A stretch of DNA of 31,389 nt from Bog-473 sp035551835. GTDB taxonomy: Bacteria; Actinomycetota; Acidimicrobiia; Acidimicrobiales; RAAP-2. The first letter of the stretch is position 1. Each line of letters begins with the position of its first letter. Positions 14,437-21,910 of the stretch are shown piece by piece. Location of the stretch: NCBI GenBank assembly GCA_035551835.1, contig DASZMN010000059.1:1-31389 (forward strand). The letters run 5' to 3'. The notes beneath the pieces were generated by a model that worked only from the letters and a program-made list of their open reading frames with translations, had not been told where the DNA came from and made no database searches. Made by a program: the position numbers and the translations under genes.

Positions 14437-14658
14437 AACGAGGGCGGCCGTTCTCGCCGTCCGCATGCGCCGGCCGCCGTCGCCGTTTCGTCGCACTGAC
14501 ATCGCCGGTCCACCAGGGGCTCATCGGGCCAGGCGCAACTCGAACCGACCTGATCTGCCAGCTACCCCGAGGAAGGGTGATCCTAGGGGTCGGCGGCTGC
14601 GGGCTGCGGTGAGTGACACCCCGGGAAAGGGTCTGGGCAGAACGACGGGGTCGGTGTC

Positions 14659-15165
14659 CTAGGAAGCTTCGGCGGTGACCGGCGCTTGTGTCGCGGTCTC
14701 GGCCTCGCGGGCCGCCAGCACCTTGTCGAGCAGGTCGCACAGCTGGCGCAGCTCCGCCTGCGAGAGGGCGGCGAACGCGGCCGGAGGGACGGACACGACG
14801 TCGTTGATCTCGTTGGCCAGCTTCCGGCCGGCGTCGGTCAACACGATGATCTTCACCCGCCGGTCGTAGGGCGCAGGCTCTCGGCGGGCGAGGCCCCGCT
14901 CGTCGAGGTCGTCGACCAGGGCGGTGATGTAGGAGGGGTCGACGCCGATGCCGCGGGCCATGTCACCCATGGACACGCCGTCTTCCTTGGACAGGCGCAT
15001 CAGGGTCTTGATCACCCCGGGCGAGAGCTTCATCCTCGTGCCCAGCGCGGCCATGCGCTCCACGTGCTCGCCCTCGAACGTGATGCGGCGCAGGCGCTCG
15101 AAGGCGTCTTCGGCCAGGCCCATGCCCACGATTGTCGCACCGCGGAAAGTCTTTGACAACTCCAT
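14659..15165 (-). CDS. MarR-family transcriptional regulator
   Basis: This 168-residue winged-helix regulator has helices around KLSPGVIKTLMRLSKEDG, the recognition region SMGDMARGIGVDPSYITALV, and a wing REPAPYDRRVKIIVLTDAGR with the conserved Asp-Arg-Arg. An Ala/Gln-rich C-terminal helix would form the dimer interface. ATG 15165 lies about ten bases after a CATAAT -10 element on its strand, which fits a leaderless message; ATG 15123 is an alternative start. It diverges from the DHA2 efflux gene with only 26 bp between starts, the standard arrangement for a repressor that senses a toxic ligand and controls its own pump. Confidence 0.88.
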   Translation of the reverse strand: MELSKTFRGATIVGMGLAEDAFERLRRITFEGEHVERMAALGTRMKLSPGVIKTLMRLSKEDGVSMGDMARGIGVDPSYITALVDDLDERGLARREPAPYDRRVKIIVLTDAGRKLANEINDVVSVPPAAFAALSQAELRQLCDLLDKVLAAREAETATQAPVTAEAS

Positions 15166-15180
15166 ACCTTTGAGTATTAT
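15153..15180 (+). promoter_or_regulatory. Promoter and probable MarR operator for the efflux gene
   Basis: A perfect TTGACA (15153-15158) and TATTAT (15175-15180) are 16 bp apart, with the ATG of the MFS gene at 15192, so the transcript would be leaderless or nearly so. Within the spacer and -10 lies the inverted repeat ATAC-CTTTGA-GTAT (15164-15177), and AGTAT recurs 10 bp further on (15183-15187). Binding here would block RNA polymerase on both strands. Confidence 0.65.
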
Positions 15181-15181
15181 G
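15165..15181 (-). promoter_or_regulatory. Overlapping -10 element of the marR gene
   Basis: On the minus strand CATAAT (15181-15176) matches five of six -10 bases and is about ten bases before ATG 15165, so transcription would start at or near the A of the start codon. It uses almost the same base pairs as the plus-strand TATTAT, so the two promoters should exclude each other. No clear -35 is seen. Confidence 0.45.
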
Positions 15182-15191
15182 AAGTATCCCG

Positions 15192-16772
15192 ATGCCACGC
15201 GCCAAGGCCAAGGCCGACACCTTTACCCTGACCCCGGAGCTCCGCCAGACCTCGACGGTCGTCGTCCTGGGCTCGATCATGTCGATCCTCGACACGACGA
15301 TCGTGGCCGTCGCGCTCGCCACGCTGGGCCGGGACTTCCACGTCTCGGTCACCACGATCCAGTGGGTCGCCACGGGCTACCTGCTGGCGCTGGCGCTGGT
15401 GACCCCCATCAGCGGCTGGGCCGTCGACCGCTTCGGCGCCAAGCGGATCTGGATGACCTCGACCGCCCTCTTCGTCATCGGCTCGAGCCTGTGCGGCCTG
15501 GCCTGGTCGGCCAACTCGCTGATCTTCTTCCGGGTCCTCCAGGGCATCGGCGGCGGCATGCTGCTCCCCGTCGGCCAGTCGATCCTCGCCCGCGCCGCCG
15601 GCCCGCAGCGCATGGGCCGCGTCATGAGCATCATCGGCGTGCCGATGGTCATGGGCCCGATCATGGGCCCGGTCATCGGCGGCCTCATCGTCTCCAACTA
15701 CAGCTGGCGCTGGATCTTCTACATCAACGTGCCGATCGGCATCATCACGCTGATCCTCTCGGCGCGCTGGCTGCCGAAGTTCGACACCGAGGAGCGCTTC
15801 ACCACGCCCTTCGACACCCTCGGGTTCTGCCTCTTGTCGCCCGGCCTCGCGCTGCTGCTCTACGCGCTCTCCGAGGTCGGGGTGACCGGCTCCTTCACGA
15901 GCACCTCGGTCCTGGTCAGCTTCGTCTTGGGTGTCGGGCTGACGGGTGGCTTCATCTTGCGGGCGTTGCACGCGAAGTATCCGCTCTTGGACCTCCATCC
16001 TTTCCGGAATCGCAACTTCGCCATCGCCAACGTCTGCATCTTCGTCATCGGGGCGACCCTGTTCGGGTCCATGTTCCTCTTGCCGATCTACTACCAGGTG
16101 GCGCGGGGGCAGGAGGCCTGGACGGCCGGGCTGCTCATGGCGCCCCAAGGCATCGGCGCCGCCTGCATCATGCGCTGGGCCGGCGCGGTGACGGACCGGT
16201 TCGGCCCGCGGCGGGTCGTGCCGTTCGGCATCTTGCTGATGGCCGTCGCCACGGTGCCGTTCGCGTTCGTCACCAGCTCGACGAACGAGCTCTTCCTGGC
16301 CGCCACGCTGTTCGTCCGCGGCCTGGGTCTCGGGCTCTCGATGATGCCGGTCACCGCGGCCGCCTACTTCGACCTGAGCCACGCCGAGATCCCCAAGGCG
16401 TCGACGGTCATGAACATCGTGCGCCTGATCGGCGGTTCGGTGGCCACCGCGTTGTTCGCGGTGGTGCTCGAGCGCCAGATCGTGAGCAACCTCCTCGCCG
16501 CCCACGTGAAGGTCCCCGGCGGGTCGGCCGGCATCGTCGGCTCGACCGTCAAGCTCCCACCCGCGGTGGCCGACCCCGTCGCCGCGGCGTTCGCCCATAC
16601 GTTCTGGTGGTCGGTGGGCGCGATCTTGATCGCCTTCATCCCCACCCTCTTCCTGCCGAACCACGCCGCGGCGCCTGCATCCGCCCCAGGCGCGGCGTCG
16701 CCCACCGACGTCGCGGCTGACGGCGACGATCCCGAGAGCGGTCCCCGCATCGCAGGGGCGATGATCGACTGA
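15192..16772 (+). CDS. MFS drug efflux transporter, DHA2 (EmrB/QacA) family
   Basis: This 526-residue polytopic protein is long enough for the 14-helix DHA2 layout. It has family motif D1 SILDTTIVAVALATLGRDF in helix 1, motif A GWAVDRFGAKRIW between helices 2 and 3, RVLQGIGGGMLLPVGQSIL (motif B region) and the antiporter motif C as GPIMGPVIGGLIVSNYSWRW. Proton-driven export of hydrophobic or cationic drugs is expected. The C-terminal 40 residues are a Pro/Ala-rich cytoplasmic tail. It is controlled, by position, by the divergent MarR regulator. The ATG is 12 bases after the -10 element, without a Shine-Dalgarno sequence. Confidence 0.92.
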   Translation: MPRAKAKADTFTLTPELRQTSTVVVLGSIMSILDTTIVAVALATLGRDFHVSVTTIQWVATGYLLALALVTPISGWAVDRFGAKRIWMTSTALFVIGSSLCGLAWSANSLIFFRVLQGIGGGMLLPVGQSILARAAGPQRMGRVMSIIGVPMVMGPIMGPVIGGLIVSNYSWRWIFYINVPIGIITLILSARWLPKFDTEERFTTPFDTLGFCLLSPGLALLLYALSEVGVTGSFTSTSVLVSFVLGVGLTGGFILRALHAKYPLLDLHPFRNRNFAIANVCIFVIGATLFGSMFLLPIYYQVARGQEAWTAGLLMAPQGIGAACIMRWAGAVTDRFGPRRVVPFGILLMAVATVPFAFVTSSTNELFLAATLFVRGLGLGLSMMPVTAAAYFDLSHAEIPKASTVMNIVRLIGGSVATALFAVVLERQIVSNLLAAHVKVPGGSAGIVGSTVKLPPAVADPVAAAFAHTFWWSVGAILIAFIPTLFLPNHAAAPASAPGAASPTDVAADGDDPESGPRIAGAMID

Positions 16773-16795
16773 CAACCCGACGGGAGCGCCGACGC

Positions 16796-17569
16796 ATGAC
16801 CAAGCTCACCGACATGCTCGCACGGGCGGGCTGTGTCGCGGCGGACGAGGAGGCGGCCGAGCTGATCGCAGCCGCGGGGGGCGACCGGCCCAATCTGTTC
16901 TCGCTCGCCCACCGGCGCATCCAGGGCGAACCCCTCGCCTGGGTCACGGGGCGGGCGGCCTTCGGCGACCTGCGCATTGTCATCGAACCGGGCATCTACG
17001 TGCCGCGCTGGCAGAGCCTCGAGCTGGCGGCGCGCGCCGTCGCCCGCCTGCCCGAGGCCGGCTCGGCGATCGACCTGTGCACGGGGTCCGGCGCCATCGC
17101 CGCTGCGCTCTTGGCGCGCCGGCCCGCGGCGAGGGTCATCGGGACCGATTGCGACGCCGGCGCGATCGCGTGTGCCCGGGCCAACGGCGTCGACGCCCGG
17201 CGGGGTGACCTCTTCGACCCGCTCCCCGCCGACTTCGAGGGTGCGACGGACGTGGTCGTGGCGGTGGTGCCCTACGTGCCGACCCCGGCGCTCCACCTCC
17301 TCCCCCACGACGTGCGCACGTTCGAGGTGGCCACCCACTACCACGGCGGCCCCGACGGCACCGACTTCCTGCTCAGGGTTATCGAGGGGGCGCCGAAGTT
17401 CCTGCGGCCCGGGGGCGCACTCCTGCTCGAGCTCGGTGGGGAGCAGGCCGACCTGGTGGGACCGCAGATGGAAGACGCCGGCTACGTGGACGTCCAGACC
17501 TGGGCCGACGAGGACGGCGACGTCCGCGGCGTCGAGGCCTCCTGGCTGGTGTCCGGCCTGCCGGCATGA
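16796..17569 (+). CDS. PrmC-related methyltransferase with altered NPPY motif
   Basis: This 257-residue protein is related to PrmC/HemK, the glutamine N5-methyltransferase of release factors. It has the PrmC substrate-domain segment RRIQGEPLAWVTGRAAFGDL (41-60), PGIYVPRWQSLELA (65-78) and SAM motif I DLCTGSGAIAAALL (93-106). The (N/D)PPY motif that holds the glutamine amide is VVPYVP here (157-162). In the related actinobacterial subgroup it is normally NAPYVP, so the key Asn is Val157. Normal glutamine methylation is therefore doubtful. ATG 16796 follows GGGAG with 9-10 bases spacing. It lies 23 bp after the efflux gene. The TGA starts an 8-bp tandem repeat. Confidence 0.8.
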   Translation: MTKLTDMLARAGCVAADEEAAELIAAAGGDRPNLFSLAHRRIQGEPLAWVTGRAAFGDLRIVIEPGIYVPRWQSLELAARAVARLPEAGSAIDLCTGSGAIAAALLARRPAARVIGTDCDAGAIACARANGVDARRGDLFDPLPADFEGATDVVVAVVPYVPTPALHLLPHDVRTFEVATHYHGGPDGTDFLLRVIEGAPKFLRPGGALLLELGGEQADLVGPQMEDAGYVDVQTWADEDGDVRGVEASWLVSGLPA

Positions 17570-17606
17570 CCGCGTGGCCGCTTGGCCGCTTGGCCGCGTG
17601 ACCGCG
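17567..17606. repeat. 8-bp tandem repeat starting at a stop codon
   Basis: Five consecutive 8-mers of the form TG(A/G)CCGC(G/T) run from the very TGA that ends the PrmC-like gene (17567-17569) to 17606, followed by another TGA. They fill most of the gap before the next gene. An 8-bp unit shifts frame with each copy, so it places stop codons in more than one frame. Confidence 0.95.
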
Positions 17607-17626
17607 TGAACAAAGAAGGAGACGTC

Positions 17627-18373
17627 ATGAGCTACGAGCAGGTTTCGATCCGCACCCACGATGGCGCATGCCCGGCCTACGTGTTCGCTCCGTCGGGGTC
17701 CGGGTCTGAGCGCCATCCGGCGGTGATCTTCTACATGGACGGGCTCGGCGTTCGGCCGACGGTCCTCGAGATGAGCCAGCGGCTGGCCGACTACGGCTAT
17801 GTCGTGCTCACGCCCGATCTCTTCTATCGGGCCGGCCCCTATGAGGCGCTGGAGCCCAAGAAGGTCTTCGCCTCCGGCGACGTGCGGGCAACAATCGGTC
17901 ACCTGATGGGCTCGACCGACAATCGCCGGGCCGCCGAGGACACCGAAGCGTTCCTCGCGTACCTCGAGGGCCGGGTGGATGTCGCCGGAACCAAGGTCGG
18001 CACGACCGGCTACTGCATGGGCGGTGGGATCTCGCTGACCGTGGCGGGCACCTATCCCGACCGCGTCGCCGCGGCGGCCAGCTTCCACGGCGGCAACCTG
18101 GCCACCGACTCGGATCTCAGTCCGCACCGGCTGGCGCCCCAGATGGCCGGGCGGGTCTATGTCGCCGGCGCGGACAACGACGACTCCTATCCCCCCGAGA
18201 TGGCGGAACGACTCGAGCAGGCGCTGCGCGACGCGGAGGTGGATCATCGCTGCGAGATCTATCCGGGGGCGCTGCACGGCTGGACCATGGCGGACTTCCC
18301 CGTCTTCAATGAGGCGGCCGCCGAACGTCACTGGGAAGAGTTGGCGGCACTCTTCGCCGGCACGCTCACCTGA
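17627..18373 (+). CDS. Dienelactone hydrolase family protein
   Basis: This 248-residue alpha/beta hydrolase of the DLH family has the nucleophile motif TTGYCMGGG with Cys130, an acid loop AGADNDDSYP (181-189) and His217 in PGALHGW, i.e. a Cys-Asp-His triad. Family members open dienelactones in chlorocatechol degradation, and many have other esterase roles. The opening VSIRTHDGACPAYVFAP and PAVIFYMDGLGVRPTVLEMS are typical. AAGGAG lies six bases before ATG 17627, which rules out the longer upstream frame that runs through the tandem repeat. It is followed 61 bp later by an LLM oxidoreductase on the same strand, possibly co-transcribed. Confidence 0.9.
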   Translation: MSYEQVSIRTHDGACPAYVFAPSGSGSERHPAVIFYMDGLGVRPTVLEMSQRLADYGYVVLTPDLFYRAGPYEALEPKKVFASGDVRATIGHLMGSTDNRRAAEDTEAFLAYLEGRVDVAGTKVGTTGYCMGGGISLTVAGTYPDRVAAAASFHGGNLATDSDLSPHRLAPQMAGRVYVAGADNDDSYPPEMAERLEQALRDAEVDHRCEIYPGALHGWTMADFPVFNEAAAERHWEELAALFAGTLT

Positions 18374-18434
18374 CCTTGCGTTCCTGAACCGCCGCTCTCG
18401 GAAGGTTTGAGCCAGCGCGCGTGTTGGACTTGTC

Positions 18435-19487
18435 GTGGTGACCCTTTCCGTGCTCGACCTGGCCACCGTGGCCACGGGCTCGTCTGCGGCCCAGGCCCTG
18501 CGCGAGACGGTGGCCATCGCGCCGGAGGTGGAGCGACTCGGGTACCACCGGCTTTGGGTGGCCGAGCATCACGGGATCCCCGCCGTGGCCAGCTCCGCGC
18601 CCGCCGTGCTCATCGCACATCTGGCCGACGCGACGACCACCTTGCGAGTCGGTTCGGGCGGCGTGATGTTGCCCAACCACGCCCCTCTGGTCGTCGCCGA
18701 ACAGTTCGGGACCCTCGAGGCGCTGCACCCGGGCCGGATCGACCTCGGGCTGGGGCGGGCACCCGGGACCGACCAGGTGACGGTGCGGGCGCTCCGGCGC
18801 ACGCCTGACATGCACGCCGACACCTTCCCCGACGACGTCGTCGAGTTGATCAATTACCTCCTGCCCGGCGATGGTCCACCGGGCCACCCTTTCGCGAATC
18901 CCGGCCGGGGCTACCTGCCCGAGGTGTGGTTGCTCGGCTCGTCCTTGTTCAGCGCGCAACTGGCCGGGATCCTCGGCCTCCCCTACTCCTTCGCCTACCA
19001 CTTTGCCCCCAGGCTCCTCGACGATGCGCTGACCACGTACCGGTCGAACTTCCGCCCGTCGGTGCTCCACGCAGAGCCGAGGATCATGGTGGCCGCGTCC
19101 GTGCTCTGCGCACCGAGCGAGAGCGAAGCGCGCTGGCTGTCCGGATCCACCGCGCTCAGCATCTTGCAGCTGCGCACTGGCCGCTTGGGCCCGCTGCCCT
19201 CCCCGGAGGAGGCGGCGCGCTATGCGTTCTCCGACGTGGAGAGGTCGCTGGTCGAGGACGCCATGTCGACCCATGTCATCGGCGACCCGGACACGGTGAC
19301 CGACGGCCTCCGCCAGTTACAGGTGCGCACCGGGGCGGACGAGATCATGCTCTCCGCCCGATCCCACTCCTACGAGACCCGCCTGCGCTCCCTGTCCCTC
19401 ATCGCGCAGCACTGGGAGACGGACACACCGGCCTCGCCGGTCACACCGGTCACACCGGTCACACCGGTCACACCGGTCACGCGCTGA
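18435..19487 (+). CDS. LLM-class flavin-dependent oxidoreductase with repeat tail
   Basis: About 350 residues of luciferase-like fold: LSVLDLATVATGSSAAQALR at the start, YHRLWVAEHHGIP, LRVGSGGVMLPNHAPLVVAE, then LHPGRIDLGLGRAPGTD, the pattern of the FMN-dependent MsnO8/YwbC-like LLM subgroup. The protein should end after LIAQHWE. Instead it carries a tail of (Val-Thr-Pro) units encoded by a 9-bp tandem repeat and ends VTR. GTG 18435 or GTG 18438 may be the start; neither has a good Shine-Dalgarno sequence. It converges on a membrane protein gene 43 bp away. Substrate unknown; monooxygenase-type chemistry is likely. Confidence 0.86.
   Translation: MVTLSVLDLATVATGSSAAQALRETVAIAPEVERLGYHRLWVAEHHGIPAVASSAPAVLIAHLADATTTLRVGSGGVMLPNHAPLVVAEQFGTLEALHPGRIDLGLGRAPGTDQVTVRALRRTPDMHADTFPDDVVELINYLLPGDGPPGHPFANPGRGYLPEVWLLGSSLFSAQLAGILGLPYSFAYHFAPRLLDDALTTYRSNFRPSVLHAEPRIMVAASVLCAPSESEARWLSGSTALSILQLRTGRLGPLPSPEEAARYAFSDVERSLVEDAMSTHVIGDPDTVTDGLRQLQVRTGADEIMLSARSHSYETRLRSLSLIAQHWETDTPASPVTPVTPVTPVTPVTR
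19440..19480 (+). repeat. 9-bp coding tandem repeat in the LLM C-terminus
   Basis: GTCACACCG occurs four times exactly plus GTCAC, ending five bases before the TGA. In frame it gives (Val-Thr-Pro)4 and a final Val-Thr-Arg. Each junction makes the palindrome ACCGGT. Confidence 0.96.
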
Positions 19488-19530
19488 CACGGGAGCGGCG
19501 GCGCGCCACTCGGCCGCGGCGGCGGAGACC

Positions 19531-21048
19531 TCAGCGGCGGGCGAAGACCAAGGCGATGCCGGAACGATCGACGACGTGCCAGCGCGGGTCGTGGGCCAGG
19601 TAGATCGACAACGCCGTGTCGGGCGCCCACACGACGTACGAGACGTGGGCCGCGGAGAGCACCGGGTCGGGATTGGTCGTCATGAGGGTCACCGCGAAGA
19701 ACTCGGACAACACCTTCCCCTCGAACAAGTCGGTGCGCCCGTCCACGAAGGTCGCCCGGTGGCGGGCGATCGAGTAGTCCTCCCACGTGTATTCGGTGAA
19801 GACCCGGCCCTGATGGGCCTCGAGGTAGTTGAAGGCCTGCGCGGGCAGGGCCGGCGAGACGCTGCCGGCAGGGACCGACGGCGCCGCCAGGATCGCAACG
19901 GCGAGCACCGCGAGACACGCCCCGGTCACACGCCGCGCCGTCGTGCCCCACGCCGGCCGAGCCGGCAGCAACGCGGCCAGGCCCGCCGCCACGACCATCA
20001 GATAGATGACGACCCGTTGGGTCCGGAGCGCCTCGACGAAGAGCGCGGCGGCCAGCGTGCCCTCGAGGACGGGGATGCGCCGTGTCCGCACCGTGGCGAC
20101 GGCGACACCGAGCGGCACGCAGAAGGCGAGAAGCACCATGAACGATTGGAAGTTGGGCGAGTTCCACTCTTCGATGTACTGGGCGATCTGGCTGTTTTGG
20201 GAAACGCCGATGTCGTAGGCCAGGAGGCCCGGGCCGTACGGCGTGAGGCAGGACGCCGCCACGCAGCCGAGCAACGCCAGGGCGAGCGGACCCGTGTGTG
20301 CCGATTGGCGCACGCCGCCGACTCGGGCGACCAAGTGCTCGGGCACCAACGACCAGCCGAGTTCGACGCCGAGCACCAGCAGGCCGATGAGGATGGAGCC
20401 GTGCGTGTTGACCCAGGCGATACACAAGAGCGGCAGGCACCACAACCAGCGCGGGTTGGCACGCGCTTTGGTCAACACGAGGAGTTCGAGCGGGAAGAAC
20501 ACGAGAGAGAAGTCAAGGCCTCGGTCCCCGGCCATCGCACCTGCGACGCCGATCGCTAACACGATCACGATGACGGCGACCCGTCCCCCGCGGGCGCCGA
20601 GCGTGCGGGCATAGGCGGCGGTGGCCCAGAGGCTCAGTGCGCCGAGCACAATGGCGTACATCGGGTACGCGGCGTTGCCGACCGCCCGGAACAAACCCGC
20701 CAACACCACTTCGGAGCCCCACTCGTCGGTGACCCAGCGGCGATGGGCCTCCGTGTAGCTGAAGGGATCGAGGCCCATCACCGAGTGGTGGGCCAGCATC
20801 CACTGTCCGGCCGCCAGCTGCCAGAACTCGTCGTTGGCGAGGTGGTTGCCCAAAGAGACGGCGGCGATGATGCCCACGCCGAGCACGATCCCCACGAGTT
20901 CGATCGCCCGGGCCGGCACCCGCCGTTCTGACGCGGGTGCGGCGTGGCGGCCCGAATCCAAACCAAGAGGGTCCGGGGTTTCGCAGGCAGGGGCGGCGCC
21001 GGCCGTCGGCACTGAACGTGACCCGACGGCCTGGACGCTCGCCTGCAC
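19531..21048 (-). CDS. Polytopic membrane protein, GT-C glycosyltransferase-like
   Basis: About 505 residues with ten or more hydrophobic segments and a C-terminal soluble part of roughly 120 residues. After the first helix comes ANDEFWQLAAGQWMLAHHSV, then GLDPFSYTEAHRRWVTDEWG. This pattern (D-x-[WF]-x-L-x-x-G, D-P-F-S-Y-T, [HD]-E-W) is found in the first extracytoplasmic loop of GT-C-like membrane proteins using lipid-linked sugars. The C-terminal part (FTEYTWEDYSIARHRATFVD, APDTALSIYLAHDPRWHVVD) is typical of the same uncharacterised family. GTG 21048 is preceded by a GGGGGAG ribosome site and is preferred over starts further upstream, which would overlap ydcF. Activity is not proven. Confidence 0.72.
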   Translation of the reverse strand: MQASVQAVGSRSVPTAGAAPACETPDPLGLDSGRHAAPASERRVPARAIELVGIVLGVGIIAAVSLGNHLANDEFWQLAAGQWMLAHHSVMGLDPFSYTEAHRRWVTDEWGSEVVLAGLFRAVGNAAYPMYAIVLGALSLWATAAYARTLGARGGRVAVIVIVLAIGVAGAMAGDRGLDFSLVFFPLELLVLTKARANPRWLWCLPLLCIAWVNTHGSILIGLLVLGVELGWSLVPEHLVARVGGVRQSAHTGPLALALLGCVAASCLTPYGPGLLAYDIGVSQNSQIAQYIEEWNSPNFQSFMVLLAFCVPLGVAVATVRTRRIPVLEGTLAAALFVEALRTQRVVIYLMVVAAGLAALLPARPAWGTTARRVTGACLAVLAVAILAAPSVPAGSVSPALPAQAFNYLEAHQGRVFTEYTWEDYSIARHRATFVDGRTDLFEGKVLSEFFAVTLMTTNPDPVLSAAHVSYVVWAPDTALSIYLAHDPRWHVVDRSGIALVFARR

Positions 21049-21165
21049 TGCTCCCCCCTCCAGCCGGATCCCCCACCCGGCGCCCCTGCAGCACGGTACA
21101 ACGCGCGTCGACAAACGGGCGTCGCAGGAAGGTTGCGATCGCGTGGCATCTGGTCGTGCGCCGGA

Positions 21166-21186
21166 GCGGCGTGCGGCGTGCGGCGT
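21166..21186. repeat. 7-bp tandem repeat, 3 copies
   Basis: GCGGCGT occurs three times exactly, with a fourth copy at 21196-21202 after a short interruption. It lies in the gap between the end of the ydcF-like gene (21231) and the start of the membrane protein gene (21048), again behind a gene end. Confidence 0.85.
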
Positions 21187-21230
21187 GCGCCGGGGCGGCG
21201 TGCGCATGCGCCGTGGCGGGCGCGCCCGCG

Positions 21231-21800
21231 TCAGCAGCTCGGCTGCAGCACCAACGCCTTGAACAGTGCGCCCCACTCGTAGGCGAACTGCTCGATCCAC
21301 TGCCCGATGCCCTGCGGCGAGAACGCGACCTCGAGCACCTGGCCCGGGTAACAGCGTCCGATGCGCAACCGCGCCCGGCTCGCCTGCGTCGTCGGCAGGA
21401 CGACGATGACGCGTTTCCAGTCGAGCTTCTTGGCGAAGGCCTCGATCGAGCGAGCCTCACCCTGGGTCGTCTGCGGGTTGGCCTTGAAGCAGCGCACCTG
21501 CACATGGGGCAGGTGCACGGCGAGGTACGCCTGGTAGGGCTGGCAACTCTGCCAGGTCTGCAACGACAGGACGAGGTACGGGGCGTAGCCCTGGTTGGCC
21601 AGCGCCACGCCCTTGTCGAAGGCGGGTGCACCGTGCCCCCCGAGCACCACGATTGCGTCGGCGTGCTCCGGCGCGTTGACGTCGGGGTACACGAACAGCA
21701 CCGCCGTCATGATGCAGAACACCAGCACGAGCACCGCCACGACGGCGGCCACGATGCGCACCCGAGTCGACTTGAGGAATCGCATAGTGGGAAGAGACAT
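21231..21800 (-). CDS. YdcF/SanA-family (DUF218) protein
   Basis: This 189-residue protein has one N-terminal membrane anchor (VRIVAAVVAVLVLVFCIMTA) and an extracytoplasmic DUF218 domain. That domain starts ADAIVVLGGHGAPAFDKGVALANQG and continues with ANPQTTQGEARSIEAFAKKL (the conserved polar site) and RVIVVLPTTQASRARLRIGR. Members such as SanA and ElyC affect envelope integrity or peptidoglycan, but their chemistry is unknown. ATG 21800 or ATG 21785 may start it. It is on the same strand as the GT-C-like membrane gene downstream, which supports an envelope role for both. Cys residues (CQPYQ, VRCFK, CYPGQ, final Cys) may form disulphides. Confidence 0.85.
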   Translation of the reverse strand: MSLPTMRFLKSTRVRIVAAVVAVLVLVFCIMTAVLFVYPDVNAPEHADAIVVLGGHGAPAFDKGVALANQGYAPYLVLSLQTWQSCQPYQAYLAVHLPHVQVRCFKANPQTTQGEARSIEAFAKKLDWKRVIVVLPTTQASRARLRIGRCYPGQVLEVAFSPQGIGQWIEQFAYEWGALFKALVLQPSC

Positions 21801-21886
21801 TGTGGCAGCCCGTCACGGGCGGCCGAAGTCAGGTCGGCGCGGGATGGATGTGTGTCGTGCGTTGCGTCAAGGGGATCGGTGGATCT

Positions 21887-21910
21887 GCGGATCAGCGGAT
21901 CAGCGGATCA
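21887..21910. repeat. 8-bp tandem repeat over the acyl-CoA dehydrogenase stop codon
   Basis: GCGGATCA occurs three times exactly, flanked by a degenerate copy (GTGGATCT, 21879-21886) and a partial one. On the minus strand the unit reads TGATCCGC, and one of these TGA triplets (21902-21900) is the stop of the acyl-CoA dehydrogenase gene. The last codons of the gene (Leu-Ile-Arg) are part of the repeat. Confidence 0.95.

Larger units (their letters stand above)
14067..14658. other. 592-bp gene-free region with palindromes
   Basis: The region lies between the exporter operon and the end of the MarR gene (both on the minus strand). Frames here give low-complexity Arg-rich peptides and no homology. 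It contains CTAGCG/CGCTAG arms at 14155-14160 and 14195-14200, a large imperfect palindrome at 14319-14397 with an A+T-rich right side of the loop, and a third copy of a GTATACGC-CTGG element at 14424-14436. A T-arm-like GGTTCGAGT on the minus strand near 14530-14540 is not part of a foldable tRNA. The promoter of the exporter operon must lie here; I cannot place it. Confidence 0.5.

Noticed and set aside
14520..14565. tRNA-like T-arm (GGTTCGAGT on the minus strand)
   Set aside because: The flanking bases do not form the 5-bp T-stem and no acceptor or anticodon arm can be folded around it.
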